Assembly (NCBI GenBank): GCA_963773055.1
Contig: CAVYZL010000006.1
Location: 868,001-932,000 of the forward strand
Length of the DNA stretch: 64,000 nucleotides
Source of the DNA: PALSA-612 sp963773055
Lineage (GTDB): Bacteria; Actinomycetota; Thermoleophilia; Gaiellales; Gaiellaceae
Direction of reading: 5' to 3'
In this document: in pieces, positions 14,887-22,735 of the stretch
Layout of the letters: the number at the start of each line of letters is the position of its first letter
How positions within the stretch are numbered: the stretch's first letter is position 1
Position numbers and translations under genes: made by a program
Notes under the pieces: model-generated
Database searches by the model: none
What the model was told of the DNA's origin: nothing
The model's input: only the letters and a program-made list of their open reading frames with translations

Positions 14887-15861
14887 TCACTCGTCGGTGC
14901 CGACGGAGATGATCACGTCGCCTACGTCGAGCACGACGTCGGGGTTCGGCGTCGCCTCGAAGGAGCCGTCCCGGCGTCGCACCGCGATCACGAGAGCGCC
15001 GGTCTCGTGCCGGAGCCTGAGATCGCGAATCGTCCGTCCTGGCGGAGACACATGACGGCGTCGACCTCGATCTCCTCGAGCCTGATGTCCGGCCCGGCCG
15101 AGGACGTGACGACGTCGAGGAACGCTGCGACCTGCGGCCGGAGCACGAGCTTCGCCATGCCGTTGCCCGCGATCGACATCGGCTGCGTGACACGGTCGGC
15201 ACCTGCCCGCTGGAGCTTCCGCGCGGCGTCGGCGTCCGAGGCGCGCGCGACGATCAGCAGATTGGGCCGGATCGTGCGTGCGGAGATCGTGATGAACAGG
15301 TTGTCCGCGTCGTTGCTCGCAGCGCGCGACGAGACCTCGCGCCTGCTCGATGCCTGCCGCCTCGAGATCATCGTCCTGCGTACCCGAGCCATCGATCCAC
15401 GGCGCGTCGTCTTCGCGTGCTGCCGCAATGGCCTCCGGGTCGGAGTCGAGGACGACGTACGGCACGCCGGCGCTTCGGAACTCGGCCGCCACGGCCTGGC
15501 CAACGCGCCCGTGGCCGCAGATGATGTAGTGGTCACGTAGGCCTTGGATCATTTTCAGTCTCCTCCGATCGCTCCACGAGCCCGTGAGCACGCCGCGGGC
15601 GACGAGCTCGACGAGCGAGCCGGCGATGTAGGCGTAGATTGCCATGCCCCCGAGGATGAGCACGATGGTTGTGATCTCCGCGCCGGACGAGTCCGGGCGC
15701 GAGTCGAGCCCGGTCAGCGAGATCGTCACCGTCGAGCGGTAGATCGCGTCGAGCGGCCCGATGTCGAGGGTGAGCGCGAACGCGACCGCACCGAGCGCGA
15801 GCGCGACGACGAACGCGCCGATGGCGTACCGGAAGTGGCGAACCGTGAACTCGCTTGCCAC
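14887..15861 (-). CDS. Potassium-channel-like protein with TrkA/RCK domains, copy A, two compensating frameshifts
   Basis: Two TM helices (about residues 11-33 and 55-80) surround a pore-like segment STVTISLTGLDSRPDS. An RCK/TrkA-N domain follows (DHYIICGHGRVGQAVAAEF), with a TrkA-C domain at the end (HETGALVIAVRRRDGSFEA). The frame is lost near 15333 in a GC repeat and regained near 15050; the middle third reads in a second frame (SNDADNLFITISARTIRPNL), matching copy B. The start is GTG at 15859-15861. Copy B lies directly upstream, 22 bp away, so the two are probably co-transcribed and may form a mixed channel. Confidence 0.78.
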   Translation of the reverse strand: MASEFTVRHFRYAIGAFVVALALGAVAFALTLDIGPLDAIYRSTVTISLTGLDSRPDSSGAEITTIVLILGGMAIYAYIAGSLVELVARGVLTGSWSDRRRLKMIQGLRDHYIICGHGRVGQAVAAEFRSAGVPYVVLDSDPEAIAAAREDDAPWIDGSGTQDDDLEAAGIEQARGLVARCEQRRGQPVHHDLRTHDPAQSADRRARLGRRRRAEAPAGRCRPCHAADVDRGQRHGEARAPAAGRSVPRRRHVLGRAGHQARGDRGRRRHVSPPGRTIRDLRLRHETGALVIAVRRRDGSFEATPNPDVVLDVGDVIISVGTDE

Positions 15862-15883
15862 GGCGGAAGTATTGCGCCGAAGC

Positions 15884-16906
15884 TCAGTCGGGGACGGGAG
15901 CGCGCGCAGTGAACAGCTCCTCGAGCTCCTGGAGCTCGGCGACCGAGCCGACGGCAATCAGGACGTCGCCCTCCTCGAGCACGTCGTCCGGGCTCGGTGT
16001 CGCGTCGAAGCGGCCGTCCCGCTTGCGGAGCGCGATCACGAGCGCACCGGTTTGATGGCGAATACGGAGCGACCGGATCGTCTCTCCGATCTGACCTGAC
16101 GACGCGGTGACCTCGATCTCCTCCATGCTCAGATCGGGGCCGCCGGCCGACGTGACGATGTCGAGGAACGCGGCCACTTGCGGCTTCACGACGAGCTTCG
16201 CCATCTCCTGGCCCGCGGTCGAGTACGGCTGGACGACGCGGTCGGCGCCGGCGAGACGGAGCTTCTCGGCAGCGTCCGCCGTAGAGGCGCGCGCGACGAG
16301 CAGGACGTTCGGCTTGGCGGCGCGAGCGGAGAGCGTGATGTAGAGGTTGTCGACGTCGGAGTCGCTCGACGCTACGAGGCCGCGCGCCTCGGCGAGCCCC
16401 GCCTCCGCGAGAACGCCCGCCTCCGTACCCGCACCCTCGATCACCGTGTCGCCGAGGTCGCGGGCCGCCTTCAGCGCCTCGGGAGAGACGTCGACGACGA
16501 CGTACTCCAGCCCGAGCTCGCGAAACTCCTGACCGATCCGGCGCCCGACGCGGCCGTAACCGCAGATGATGTAGTGGTCGCGCAGCTTGCTCACGCGGCG
16601 TCGAGTCCTGCCCTTCTGCCAGACGCCACCGACCGTGCCGCTGACCGCGAGCTCGATGAGCAGCGCGAAGACGTAGAGGAAGAGGGCGACACCACAGACG
16701 ACGAGGAACAGCGTGAACGCCTTGCCGCTTGTCGACTCCGGTGCGTCGAAGAGCCCTGCGGTGTAGACGGTGTTGACTGTCCGGAAGAGCGCGTTGAACG
16801 GGTCCTCGTCGAGCAGAAGCGAAAAGCCGACGGTGCCGACGACGAGCAGCAGGACGAAGGCGATGCCGGCGTACGCCGCCTGCCGGAGGCTGACCGTGCT
16901 CGACAC
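15884..16906 (-). CDS. Potassium-channel-like protein with TrkA/RCK domains, copy B
   Basis: A 340-residue protein. TM1 is about residues 10-32, TM2 about 62-90, and the pore segment between them reads TVNTVYTAGLFDAPES rather than TVGYGD. The RCK domain has the Rossmann motif IICGYGRVGRRIGQEF (about 111-126), and a TrkA-C domain follows (RHQTGALVIALRKRDGRFDA). RCK domains usually bind NAD(H), ATP or ions and gate a channel. Ion selectivity is uncertain because the filter is not canonical. The start is GTG at 16904-16906, 6 nt after a -10-like TACGAT (16913-16918), suggesting a leaderless mRNA that also covers copy A. Confidence 0.85.
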   Translation of the reverse strand: MSSTVSLRQAAYAGIAFVLLLVVGTVGFSLLLDEDPFNALFRTVNTVYTAGLFDAPESTSGKAFTLFLVVCGVALFLYVFALLIELAVSGTVGGVWQKGRTRRRVSKLRDHYIICGYGRVGRRIGQEFRELGLEYVVVDVSPEALKAARDLGDTVIEGAGTEAGVLAEAGLAEARGLVASSDSDVDNLYITLSARAAKPNVLLVARASTADAAEKLRLAGADRVVQPYSTAGQEMAKLVVKPQVAAFLDIVTSAGGPDLSMEEIEVTASSGQIGETIRSLRIRHQTGALVIALRKRDGRFDATPSPDDVLEEGDVLIAVGSVAELQELEELFTARAPVPD

Positions 16907-16931
16907 GAGAACATCGTAGTAGCCATCTCGC

Positions 16932-18182
16932 TCACGGATTCTCGCCGAACGCGGGCTGCGCGCCCGGGTTGCGGAGCTGCCACGCCCTCGCCATCTCCAT
17001 CCGGTCGAGGAGCGGCGGGTGCGTCTCGAGCATGGCGTACGCCCAGCCCGGGGGAGTCGGGTCCCCGAGGCTCGTGATCGAGAACTCGCGGAAGAGGCCG
17101 ATCGCCCCCTTCGGGTCCTTCGTCGCCTCGAGCGCGCGCCAGTCGGCTTCGGCCTCCAGATGGCGTGAGATGACGTTCTCCACCGGCTGCGCGAGGAGGG
17201 TCAGCCCGGCGAGCGTGATCAGGGCAAGAGGCACTGCCTCCGGCGCCCGCATGCCGCCGCGCCGCCGCGTGACACGCGCGATCGCCCACGCGCCCGGGAT
17301 GGCGAAGAGCGCGTACCACGCGACGCCCTTCCACAGATGGTTGCGGGCCTGGTGGCCGAACTCGTGGGCGACGACGACGCGCACCTCGCGCGGTGTGAAG
17401 CGGCCGTCGAGCAGCGTGTTCCAGAGGAACACCTTTCGCGACGGCCCGAGCCCGGTCGCATAGGCATTCGCGGCCGACGTGTATTTGTCGACGTCCTCGA
17501 CCGAGACCGGGACGCCCTCGACGCCCTCGGCCTTCGCGAGCTCGCGGACGTCGGCGACGAGCCGCGGGTCGCGGATCCCGTGCGCGTCCGTGACGAGGTA
17601 CGGCTGGAGGAAGAGGAAGAACGTCGCCAGCCCGATGAACACCAGGCTGCCGGGGATCCACCACCAGTCTCCGACGAGGCGAGCGAAGCCCATGACGATG
17701 AGCACGGACAGCGACAGGAACACGAACTCGACCCCGAGTTGCAGCCAGCCGCCGAAGACCTCGTCGAAGTAGCCCACGTGCGAGACGCCGTGCCGGCGAT
17801 CCCACCAGTTCCCCGCCACCTCGAACGGGACCTGGACGAACCAGAGGATCCCGAAGCCGAGCATCGCGAGCAACATCCCGGTCCCGATCGGGCCGGCGGC
17901 CGACTCACGGATGAAGCGGGCCCCCCTGACCGCGTACCACCCGAGCGCGGCGAGGAGGACGACCGTCGAAAGCAGCCAGTTGATGCGGTGGAAACGCTCG
18001 TAGCGGTCGGCCCGGTGGAGCTGCGCGGACGTGAGGTAGTCGTGCGGATCGAGGCGCGGCAGGTGGAGATCGCCCGGGACGGTCGTCCGCCACAGAAGCC
18101 ATGCGGCCACCGCCCACGCCGCGCCGACGAGGAGTACGGTTGCGACTCCGAACAGGAGAGTCTCGTTGCGCCTCGCAGTCAT
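16932..18182 (-). CDS. M48 family (Ste24/CAAX-protease-like) integral membrane metalloprotease
   Basis: A 416-residue zinc protease with several TM helices in its first 230 residues. The zinc site HEFGH lies in VVVAHEFGHQARNHLWKG (about residues 271-288) and the third ligand in HLEAEADWRALE (about 345-356). Length and TM layout resemble Ste24/CAAX protease 1 rather than HtpX. It probably cleaves membrane or mis-folded proteins. The ATG at 18180-18182 was chosen because family similarity begins there. It overlaps the 5' end of the divergent phosphoesterase gene by 17 nt, which is unusual. A separate HtpX-like M48 gene lies at 61580. Confidence 0.88.
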   Translation of the reverse strand: MTARRNETLLFGVATVLLVGAAWAVAAWLLWRTTVPGDLHLPRLDPHDYLTSAQLHRADRYERFHRINWLLSTVVLLAALGWYAVRGARFIRESAAGPIGTGMLLAMLGFGILWFVQVPFEVAGNWWDRRHGVSHVGYFDEVFGGWLQLGVEFVFLSLSVLIVMGFARLVGDWWWIPGSLVFIGLATFFLFLQPYLVTDAHGIRDPRLVADVRELAKAEGVEGVPVSVEDVDKYTSAANAYATGLGPSRKVFLWNTLLDGRFTPREVRVVVAHEFGHQARNHLWKGVAWYALFAIPGAWAIARVTRRRGGMRAPEAVPLALITLAGLTLLAQPVENVISRHLEAEADWRALEATKDPKGAIGLFREFSITSLGDPTPPGWAYAMLETHPPLLDRMEMARAWQLRNPGAQPAFGENP

Positions 18183-18897
18183 CTCGGACGTCCACGGTAA
18201 CGCCCACGCCCTCGAGCGCGTGCTCGAGGCGATCGAGCGTGAGAACGTCGATGCGATCTGGTGTCTCGGCGACATCGTCGGCTACGGGCCGCAGCCGAAT
18301 ACGTGCGCGGCCACGATCTCCGGGCGAGCGGCGATCTGCCTAGCGGGTAACCACGACCTGCTCGCGATCGGGAGCGTCGTGCTGGTCGGCGACTTCAACC
18401 CCGACGCGGCCGCCGCGGGCACGTGGACCGCCAAGGTGATCGACGGCGGAACGCGGGAGTTCCTGTCGGCTCTCGCGCCGGAGGAGCATGCCGAGGGCGT
18501 CGACCTCTACCACGCGAGCCCACGCGATCCCGTCTGGGAGTACGTCCTCAGCGAGGAAGCGGCCGAGGCCGCGTTCGGACTGACCGCGGCGCCGGTCGTC
18601 CTCGTCGGCCACAGCCACGTGCCGCTCGCGATCGTCTCGCAGGACGGCGGCATCGCGGGCGGGCACGCGCCGGAAGGGACCGAGGCTACGCTCGACCATG
18701 GCCGCTGGCTCCTCAACCCCGGGTCGGTCGGCCAGCCTCGCGACGGCGATCCTCGTGCCGCGTGGCTGCTCCTCGATCTGGACCGCGGACGGGTCGAGTT
18801 CAGGCGCGTTCTCTACGAAATTGCGGCGACGCAGGAGGAGATCCGCGCGGAAGGGCTCCCAGCGTCGCTCGCCGACCGCCTCGCGCTCGGGCTCTAG
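18166..18897 (+). CDS. Metallophosphoesterase family protein
   Basis: A 243-residue calcineurin-like phosphoesterase of the YfcE/MJ0936 type. Metal motifs are present in order: VISDVHGNAHAL (residues 5-16), CLGDIVGYGPQP (33-44), CLAGNHD (58-64) and LVGHSHVPL (146-154). It is expected to be a cytoplasmic phosphodiesterase of unknown substrate. The TTG start at 18166 is supported by an AGGAG ribosome site at 18154-18158. The start region overlaps the start of the divergent M48 gene. It is single-gene and convergent with the sigma factor. Confidence 0.88.
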   Translation: MRLAVISDVHGNAHALERVLEAIERENVDAIWCLGDIVGYGPQPNTCAATISGRAAICLAGNHDLLAIGSVVLVGDFNPDAAAAGTWTAKVIDGGTREFLSALAPEEHAEGVDLYHASPRDPVWEYVLSEEAAEAAFGLTAAPVVLVGHSHVPLAIVSQDGGIAGGHAPEGTEATLDHGRWLLNPGSVGQPRDGDPRAAWLLLDLDRGRVEFRRVLYEIAATQEEIRAEGLPASLADRLALGL

Positions 18898-18917
18898 GCT
18901 CTGGCTCTGGATCGGAG

Positions 18918-19535
18918 CTAGCGGGCGCCGCTGCCGGTCGTCGGCAGCTCGACGACCTCGGCGATGTCCTGCGGGCCGCCTCGGCCGTACGTGATGCCCT
19001 CACGCGCCATCGAGAGCTGCACCTCGTCGCGCGCCTTGTGAATCCGCCACTTGACCGTGGCGAGCGTCACCTCGAGCGAGTCCGCGATCTCGATGTAGGG
19101 CAGACCGACGACGTCGCGGAGCAGGAGCGCCATGCGGAGGTCGGGGTTCAGCTGGTCGACGGCGCGCCAGACGGCGTCCATCGCCTCGATGCGCTCGGGC
19201 GGTGCATCGAGCGCCTCGAGCGGTGCGATCTCGTCGATCGGGACGAGGCCCCGCGGTCGCCGCTCGTTTGCGCGCAGCTCGTCGAGCACGCGGTTCTTCG
19301 TGACCTGGAACAGCCACGTCGTGAACCGGCAGCGGAGCGAGAACTTCGGCAGGCCCTGGAAGACGCGGAGGAACACCTCCTGCGTCAAGTCCTCGGCGAG
19401 CGACCGGTCGTGGACGAGTCGGTAGACGTAGTTGTAGACCGGCTTCTCGTACGTCCGGACGATGATCGCGAACGCCCTCTCGTCGCCTCGCTGGGCCTTC
19501 CGGAGAATCCCGAGATCAGGTTGCGGAAGCGACAA
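18918..19535 (-). CDS. RNA polymerase sigma factor, ECF (sigma-70 family)
   Basis: A 205-residue ECF sigma factor. The region 2 core is QRGDERAFAIIVRTYEKPVY with LTQEVFLRVFQGLPKF and FTTWLFQVTKNRVLDELR (about 15-85). Region 4 is ADSLEVTLATVKWRIHKARD (about 150-170). No anti-sigma factor gene with a zinc-finger or TM domain adjoins it, so its control is not evident. The TTG start (19533-19535) follows a good -10 TATACT (19544-19549 on the minus strand) by 8 nt, suggesting leaderless expression. A strong hairpin abuts that -10 element. Confidence 0.88.
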   Translation of the reverse strand: MSLPQPDLGILRKAQRGDERAFAIIVRTYEKPVYNYVYRLVHDRSLAEDLTQEVFLRVFQGLPKFSLRCRFTTWLFQVTKNRVLDELRANERRPRGLVPIDEIAPLEALDAPPERIEAMDAVWRAVDQLNPDLRMALLLRDVVGLPYIEIADSLEVTLATVKWRIHKARDEVQLSMAREGITYGRGGPQDIAEVVELPTTGSGAR

Positions 19536-19548
19536 GGTGGGCCAGTAT

Positions 19549-19568
19549 AGCCCCCGCTCTCGGGGGCT
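19549..19568. terminator. GC hairpin between gpmI and the sigma factor gene
   Basis: AGCCCCCG-CTCT-CGGGGGCT is a perfect 8-bp stem with a 4-nt loop, 21 nt after the gpmI stop. It probably ends gpmI transcription, though no strong U-run follows. Its last base coincides with the first base of the sigma gene -10 element, so it replaces any -35 spacer sequence. Confidence 0.55.
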
Positions 19569-19589
19569 CCGTGTTGAGTCTTTGTGAAC

Positions 19590-21041
19590 TTACGCCTGGA
19601 TTACGAGCGATTTACCCGTCATCTCCGAAGGCAGATCGAGACCGAGCAGCCGGAGGCACGTCGGCGCAAGATCGGCGAGCTCGCCGTCCTCGCGCAGCGT
19701 CACGCCGGCGTCGGTGAGCACGACCGGGACGAGGTTCGTCGTGTGCGCCGTGTGCGGGCTCTTGCCGTCCTCCTCGAGCAGCTGCTCTGCGTTTCCGTGG
19801 TCGGCCGTGATCAGTGTCACGCCGCCCGCGCCGCGAACCGCCTCCACGACCTGTCCGAGACAACCGTCCACCGTCTCAACGGCCTCGACGACGGCGGGGA
19901 TCACGCCCGTGTGGCCGACCATGTCCGGGTTCGCGAAGTTGACGATCGCGAACGCGTATCCGCCCTTGTCGATCTCCTCGACGAAGCGCCGCGTCACCTC
20001 GGCGGCCGACATCTCGGGCTTCTCGTCATACGTCGCCACGTCCCGTGGCGAGGGGACGAGCACACGCGTCTCGCCGGGCCACGCGTCCTCGTGGCCGCCG
20101 TTCAGGAAGTACGTCACGTGGGCGTACTTCTCGGTCTCCGCGGCGTGGAGCTGCCGCAGCCCTGCGTGTGACACGACCTCCGCGAGCGTGTCGTCGACGC
20201 GCTGCTCGCCGAACGCCACCGGGCAGTCGAGATCGTCCTCGTAGCGTGTCATCGTCGTCAGGTCGACGCCGGCGTCGAGCAGCAGGCGGGAAAGCTGGCG
20301 CGCCCGGTCGGGCCGGAAGTTGAAGAAGACGACGCTGTCGTTCGGCCCGATCCGAGGCGTGCCCTCGACGAGCACGGGCTCGATGAACTCGTCCGTGACC
20401 CCGCTCTCGTAGCTGGCGCGGACTCCGGCCACGGGATCGTCGACGGCCGGCGTCTGCTTGCCGAGCAGCACAGCGTCGAGCGCGCGCTCCGTCCGCTCCC
20501 ACCGCTGGTCGCGATCCATCGCGTAGTAGCGGCCGCTGACGGAGGCGATCCGCTCCGTGGGCAGCGATGCGAGATCGTCCGCGGCGGAGTGCGGCGAGAC
20601 GTCGCGCCCGTCCGTGAACGCGTGGATCCACGTCTTCTCGGGCGCGAAGCGGAGCAAGGCCCGCAGGTGGTCGATGTGCGAGTGAACGCCGCCCGTCGAG
20701 ACGAGGCCGAGCACGTGAACGCGCTCGCCGCGCTCGAACGCCCCGACGAGCGCCTCGTTCTCGAAGAAGGAGCCGTCGGCGATCGCGTCGTTGACCCGCC
20801 GGAGGTCCTGCTCCAGACGTCGGCCCGCGCCGATCGTCAGATGGCCGACCTCGGAGTTCCCCATCTGCCCCTCGGGCAGACCCACAGCCTCGCCCGAGGC
20901 GACGAGGCGCCCGTGCGGAAAGGTCGCCCACAGTTCGTCGAAGACGGGCGTGCGCGCGAGTGAGACGGCGTTCCCCGGTCCCGGCGGCGCGCAGCCCCAG
21001 CCGTCGAGGACGACGAGCGCTACGAGCGGGCGGCCAGACAA
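19590..21041 (-). CDS. gpmI: 2,3-bisphosphoglycerate-independent phosphoglycerate mutase
   Basis: A 483-residue iPGM that interconverts 3- and 2-phosphoglycerate. The alkaline-phosphatase-like metal motif VVLDGWGCAPPGPGNAV is at residues 10-26. The catalytic serine motif MGNSEVGHLTIGAGR is at about 60-74. The C-terminal metal sites appear in FANPDMVGHTG and LITADHGNAEQLLEEDG. It is somewhat shorter than the usual 510 residues. The start is TTG at 21039-21041, inside the end of tpiA (22-nt overlap), so the two are coupled. With tpiA, pgk, gap and fba it completes the lower glycolytic set in this window. Confidence 0.95.
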   Translation of the reverse strand: MSGRPLVALVVLDGWGCAPPGPGNAVSLARTPVFDELWATFPHGRLVASGEAVGLPEGQMGNSEVGHLTIGAGRRLEQDLRRVNDAIADGSFFENEALVGAFERGERVHVLGLVSTGGVHSHIDHLRALLRFAPEKTWIHAFTDGRDVSPHSAADDLASLPTERIASVSGRYYAMDRDQRWERTERALDAVLLGKQTPAVDDPVAGVRASYESGVTDEFIEPVLVEGTPRIGPNDSVVFFNFRPDRARQLSRLLLDAGVDLTTMTRYEDDLDCPVAFGEQRVDDTLAEVVSHAGLRQLHAAETEKYAHVTYFLNGGHEDAWPGETRVLVPSPRDVATYDEKPEMSAAEVTRRFVEEIDKGGYAFAIVNFANPDMVGHTGVIPAVVEAVETVDGCLGQVVEAVRGAGGVTLITADHGNAEQLLEEDGKSPHTAHTTNLVPVVLTDAGVTLREDGELADLAPTCLRLLGLDLPSEMTGKSLVIQA

Positions 21042-21739
21042 ATCTCTGCGAAGGACTCGATCTCGAGCGAGGCCCCGCCGACGAGGGCGCCGTCGACGTC
21101 AGGTTGCGCCAGCAGCTCTACAGCGTTCTCCGGCTTCACCGAGCCGCCGTAGAGCACCGGTACGCCGAGCTCCGACTTGATCAGCGCGTGCGCCTCCTGC
21201 GCGATCTCGGGCGTCGCCGTCTTGCCGGTTCCGATCGCCCAGACAGGCTCGTAGGCGACGACGAGGTTCTCGTGCGGCTCGAGGACCGCGATCTGGCGGC
21301 GGAGCACGTCAGCCGTCTCCCCGGCTTCGCGCTCGGCCTCGAGCTCGCCGACGCACGCGATGACGAACAGGCCGGCGTCGAGCGCCGCCGCCGTCCTCCG
21401 CGCCACGCCCTCGTCCGTCTCGCCGAAGTACTGCCGGCGCTCGGAGTGGCCGACGATCGCGCCATACACACCTGCCTCTTTGAGCATGCCCGCCGACACT
21501 TCGCCCGTGAACGCCCCCGTCTCCTCCCAGTGGACGTTCTGGGCGGCGACCGCGATCTCCGTCCCCGCGAGCGCGAGCACGGCCGCGCCGAGTGAGACGA
21601 ACGGAGGGCAGACGGCGACATCGACGCCCTCGATCCCGTCGAGACGCTCGCGGAGGGCGCGGCAGAACTCGTGCGCCTCCGCAGGCCCTTTGAACATCTT
21701 CCAGTTTCCGGCGACGAGCGGGTTCTCGGTGCGCGGCAC
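21020..21739 (-). CDS. tpiA: Triosephosphate isomerase
   Basis: A 239-residue TIM barrel interconverting DHAP and glyceraldehyde-3-phosphate. Catalytic residues are all visible: Lys in AGNWKMFKG (residues 10-18), His in IVGHSERRQYFGE (about 95-107), Glu in VVAYEPVWAIGTGK (about 159-172), and the phosphate loop YGGSVKPEN near 205. The start is GTG at 21737-21739, with a -10-like TAGACT (21746-21751) six nt upstream. The gene is divergent from glpX, with 33 bp between the two start codons, and is followed by overlapping gpmI. Confidence 0.96.
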   Translation of the reverse strand: MPRTENPLVAGNWKMFKGPAEAHEFCRALRERLDGIEGVDVAVCPPFVSLGAAVLALAGTEIAVAAQNVHWEETGAFTGEVSAGMLKEAGVYGAIVGHSERRQYFGETDEGVARRTAAALDAGLFVIACVGELEAEREAGETADVLRRQIAVLEPHENLVVAYEPVWAIGTGKTATPEIAQEAHALIKSELGVPVLYGGSVKPENAVELLAQPDVDGALVGGASLEIESFAEICLAARS

Positions 21740-21745
21740 GTGGCG

Positions 21746-21766
21746 AGTCTAGACCGGGTTTAGGAT
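21746..21766. promoter_or_regulatory. Divergent promoters of tpiA and glpX
   Basis: TAGACT (minus strand, 21746-21751) lies 6 nt before the tpiA GTG, and TAGGAT (plus strand, 21761-21766) lies 6 nt before the glpX GTG at 21773. The two -10 elements are 9 bp apart, back to back. Both spacings suggest leaderless mRNAs. The -35 regions would fall inside the opposite genes and were not clear by eye. Confidence 0.6.
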
Positions 21767-21772
21767 CTGTTG

Positions 21773-22735
21773 GTGGCCACGCCTCCGGATCGCAACCTCG
21801 CGCTCGAGCTCGTCCGGGTCACCGAGGCCGCTGCCGTCGCGGCGGGAACGTGGGTCGGGCGCGGGGACAAGATCGCCGCCGACCAGGCTGCAGTCGACGG
21901 CATGCGCACGATGCTCGACACCGTGCGCATGCGCGGCACGGTGGTGATCGGCGAGGGAGAGAAGGACGAGGCGCCGATGCTGTTCAACGGCGAGGCTGTC
22001 GGCAACGGCGAAGGGCCGGAGGTCGACGTCGCCGTCGACCCCCTCGAGGGGACGAACCTCACGGCCCGGGGCGCGGCCAACGCGATCGCCGTGATCGCGC
22101 TCGCGGAGACGGGAACGATGTTCTTCCCAGGCGCCGCCGTGTACATGGACAAGATCGCCGTCGGCGCCGAGGCATGCGGCGCGATCGACATCGAGGCGCC
22201 GCCGGCCGACAACGTGTGCGCGGTCGCAAAGGCAAAGGGCGTTCCGCCGGAGGAGATCACCGTCGTCGTGCTCGACCGCGACCGCCACGAAGAGCTGATC
22301 GCGGCACTCCGCGCAGTCGGCGCCAAGGTGCGGCTGATCACGGACGGCGACGTCGCGCCGTCGATCGCCGCCGCTCGCCCGGAGAGCGGCGTCGACCTCC
22401 TGATGGGCATCGGCGGTACGCCGGAAGGGGTCATCTCCGCTGCGGCGATCAAATGCCTCGGCGGCGAGATTCAGGGCAAGCTCTGGCCACGAAACGACGA
22501 CGAGCGGCGCGCGCTCACCGACGAGGGCTACGACATCGACCGTGTGCTGAAGACCGACGACCTCGTCGGCGGCGAGGACATCTTCGTCGCGGCGACGGGC
22601 GTGACCGACGGGGCGCTGCTGCGCGGCGTGCGCTATCTCGCCGACTCGACCCTGACCGAGTCGATCGTCATGCGCTCCCGCTCCGGCACGGTCCGCCGCG
22701 TCGAGGCAGAGCACCCCGCGCGAAAGCCGTCCTAG
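21773..22735 (+). CDS. glpX: Class II fructose-1,6-bisphosphatase
   Basis: A 320-residue GlpX-type FBPase, which removes the 1-phosphate of fructose-1,6-bisphosphate in gluconeogenesis. The metal/substrate motifs VVIGEGEKDEAPML (about residues 61-74) and VDVAVDPLEGTNLTARG (about 85-101) are complete, as is GIGGTPEGVISAAAIK (about 222-237). A TTG three bases upstream (21770) is an alternative, but the GTG at 21773 is 6 nt from the -10 TAGGAT, which fits the leaderless pattern of the window. Its TAG stop overlaps the stop of convergent fba as CTAG. Confidence 0.94.
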   Translation: MATPPDRNLALELVRVTEAAAVAAGTWVGRGDKIAADQAAVDGMRTMLDTVRMRGTVVIGEGEKDEAPMLFNGEAVGNGEGPEVDVAVDPLEGTNLTARGAANAIAVIALAETGTMFFPGAAVYMDKIAVGAEACGAIDIEAPPADNVCAVAKAKGVPPEEITVVVLDRDRHEELIAALRAVGAKVRLITDGDVAPSIAAARPESGVDLLMGIGGTPEGVISAAAIKCLGGEIQGKLWPRNDDERRALTDEGYDIDRVLKTDDLVGGEDIFVAATGVTDGALLRGVRYLADSTLTESIVMRSRSGTVRRVEAEHPARKPS

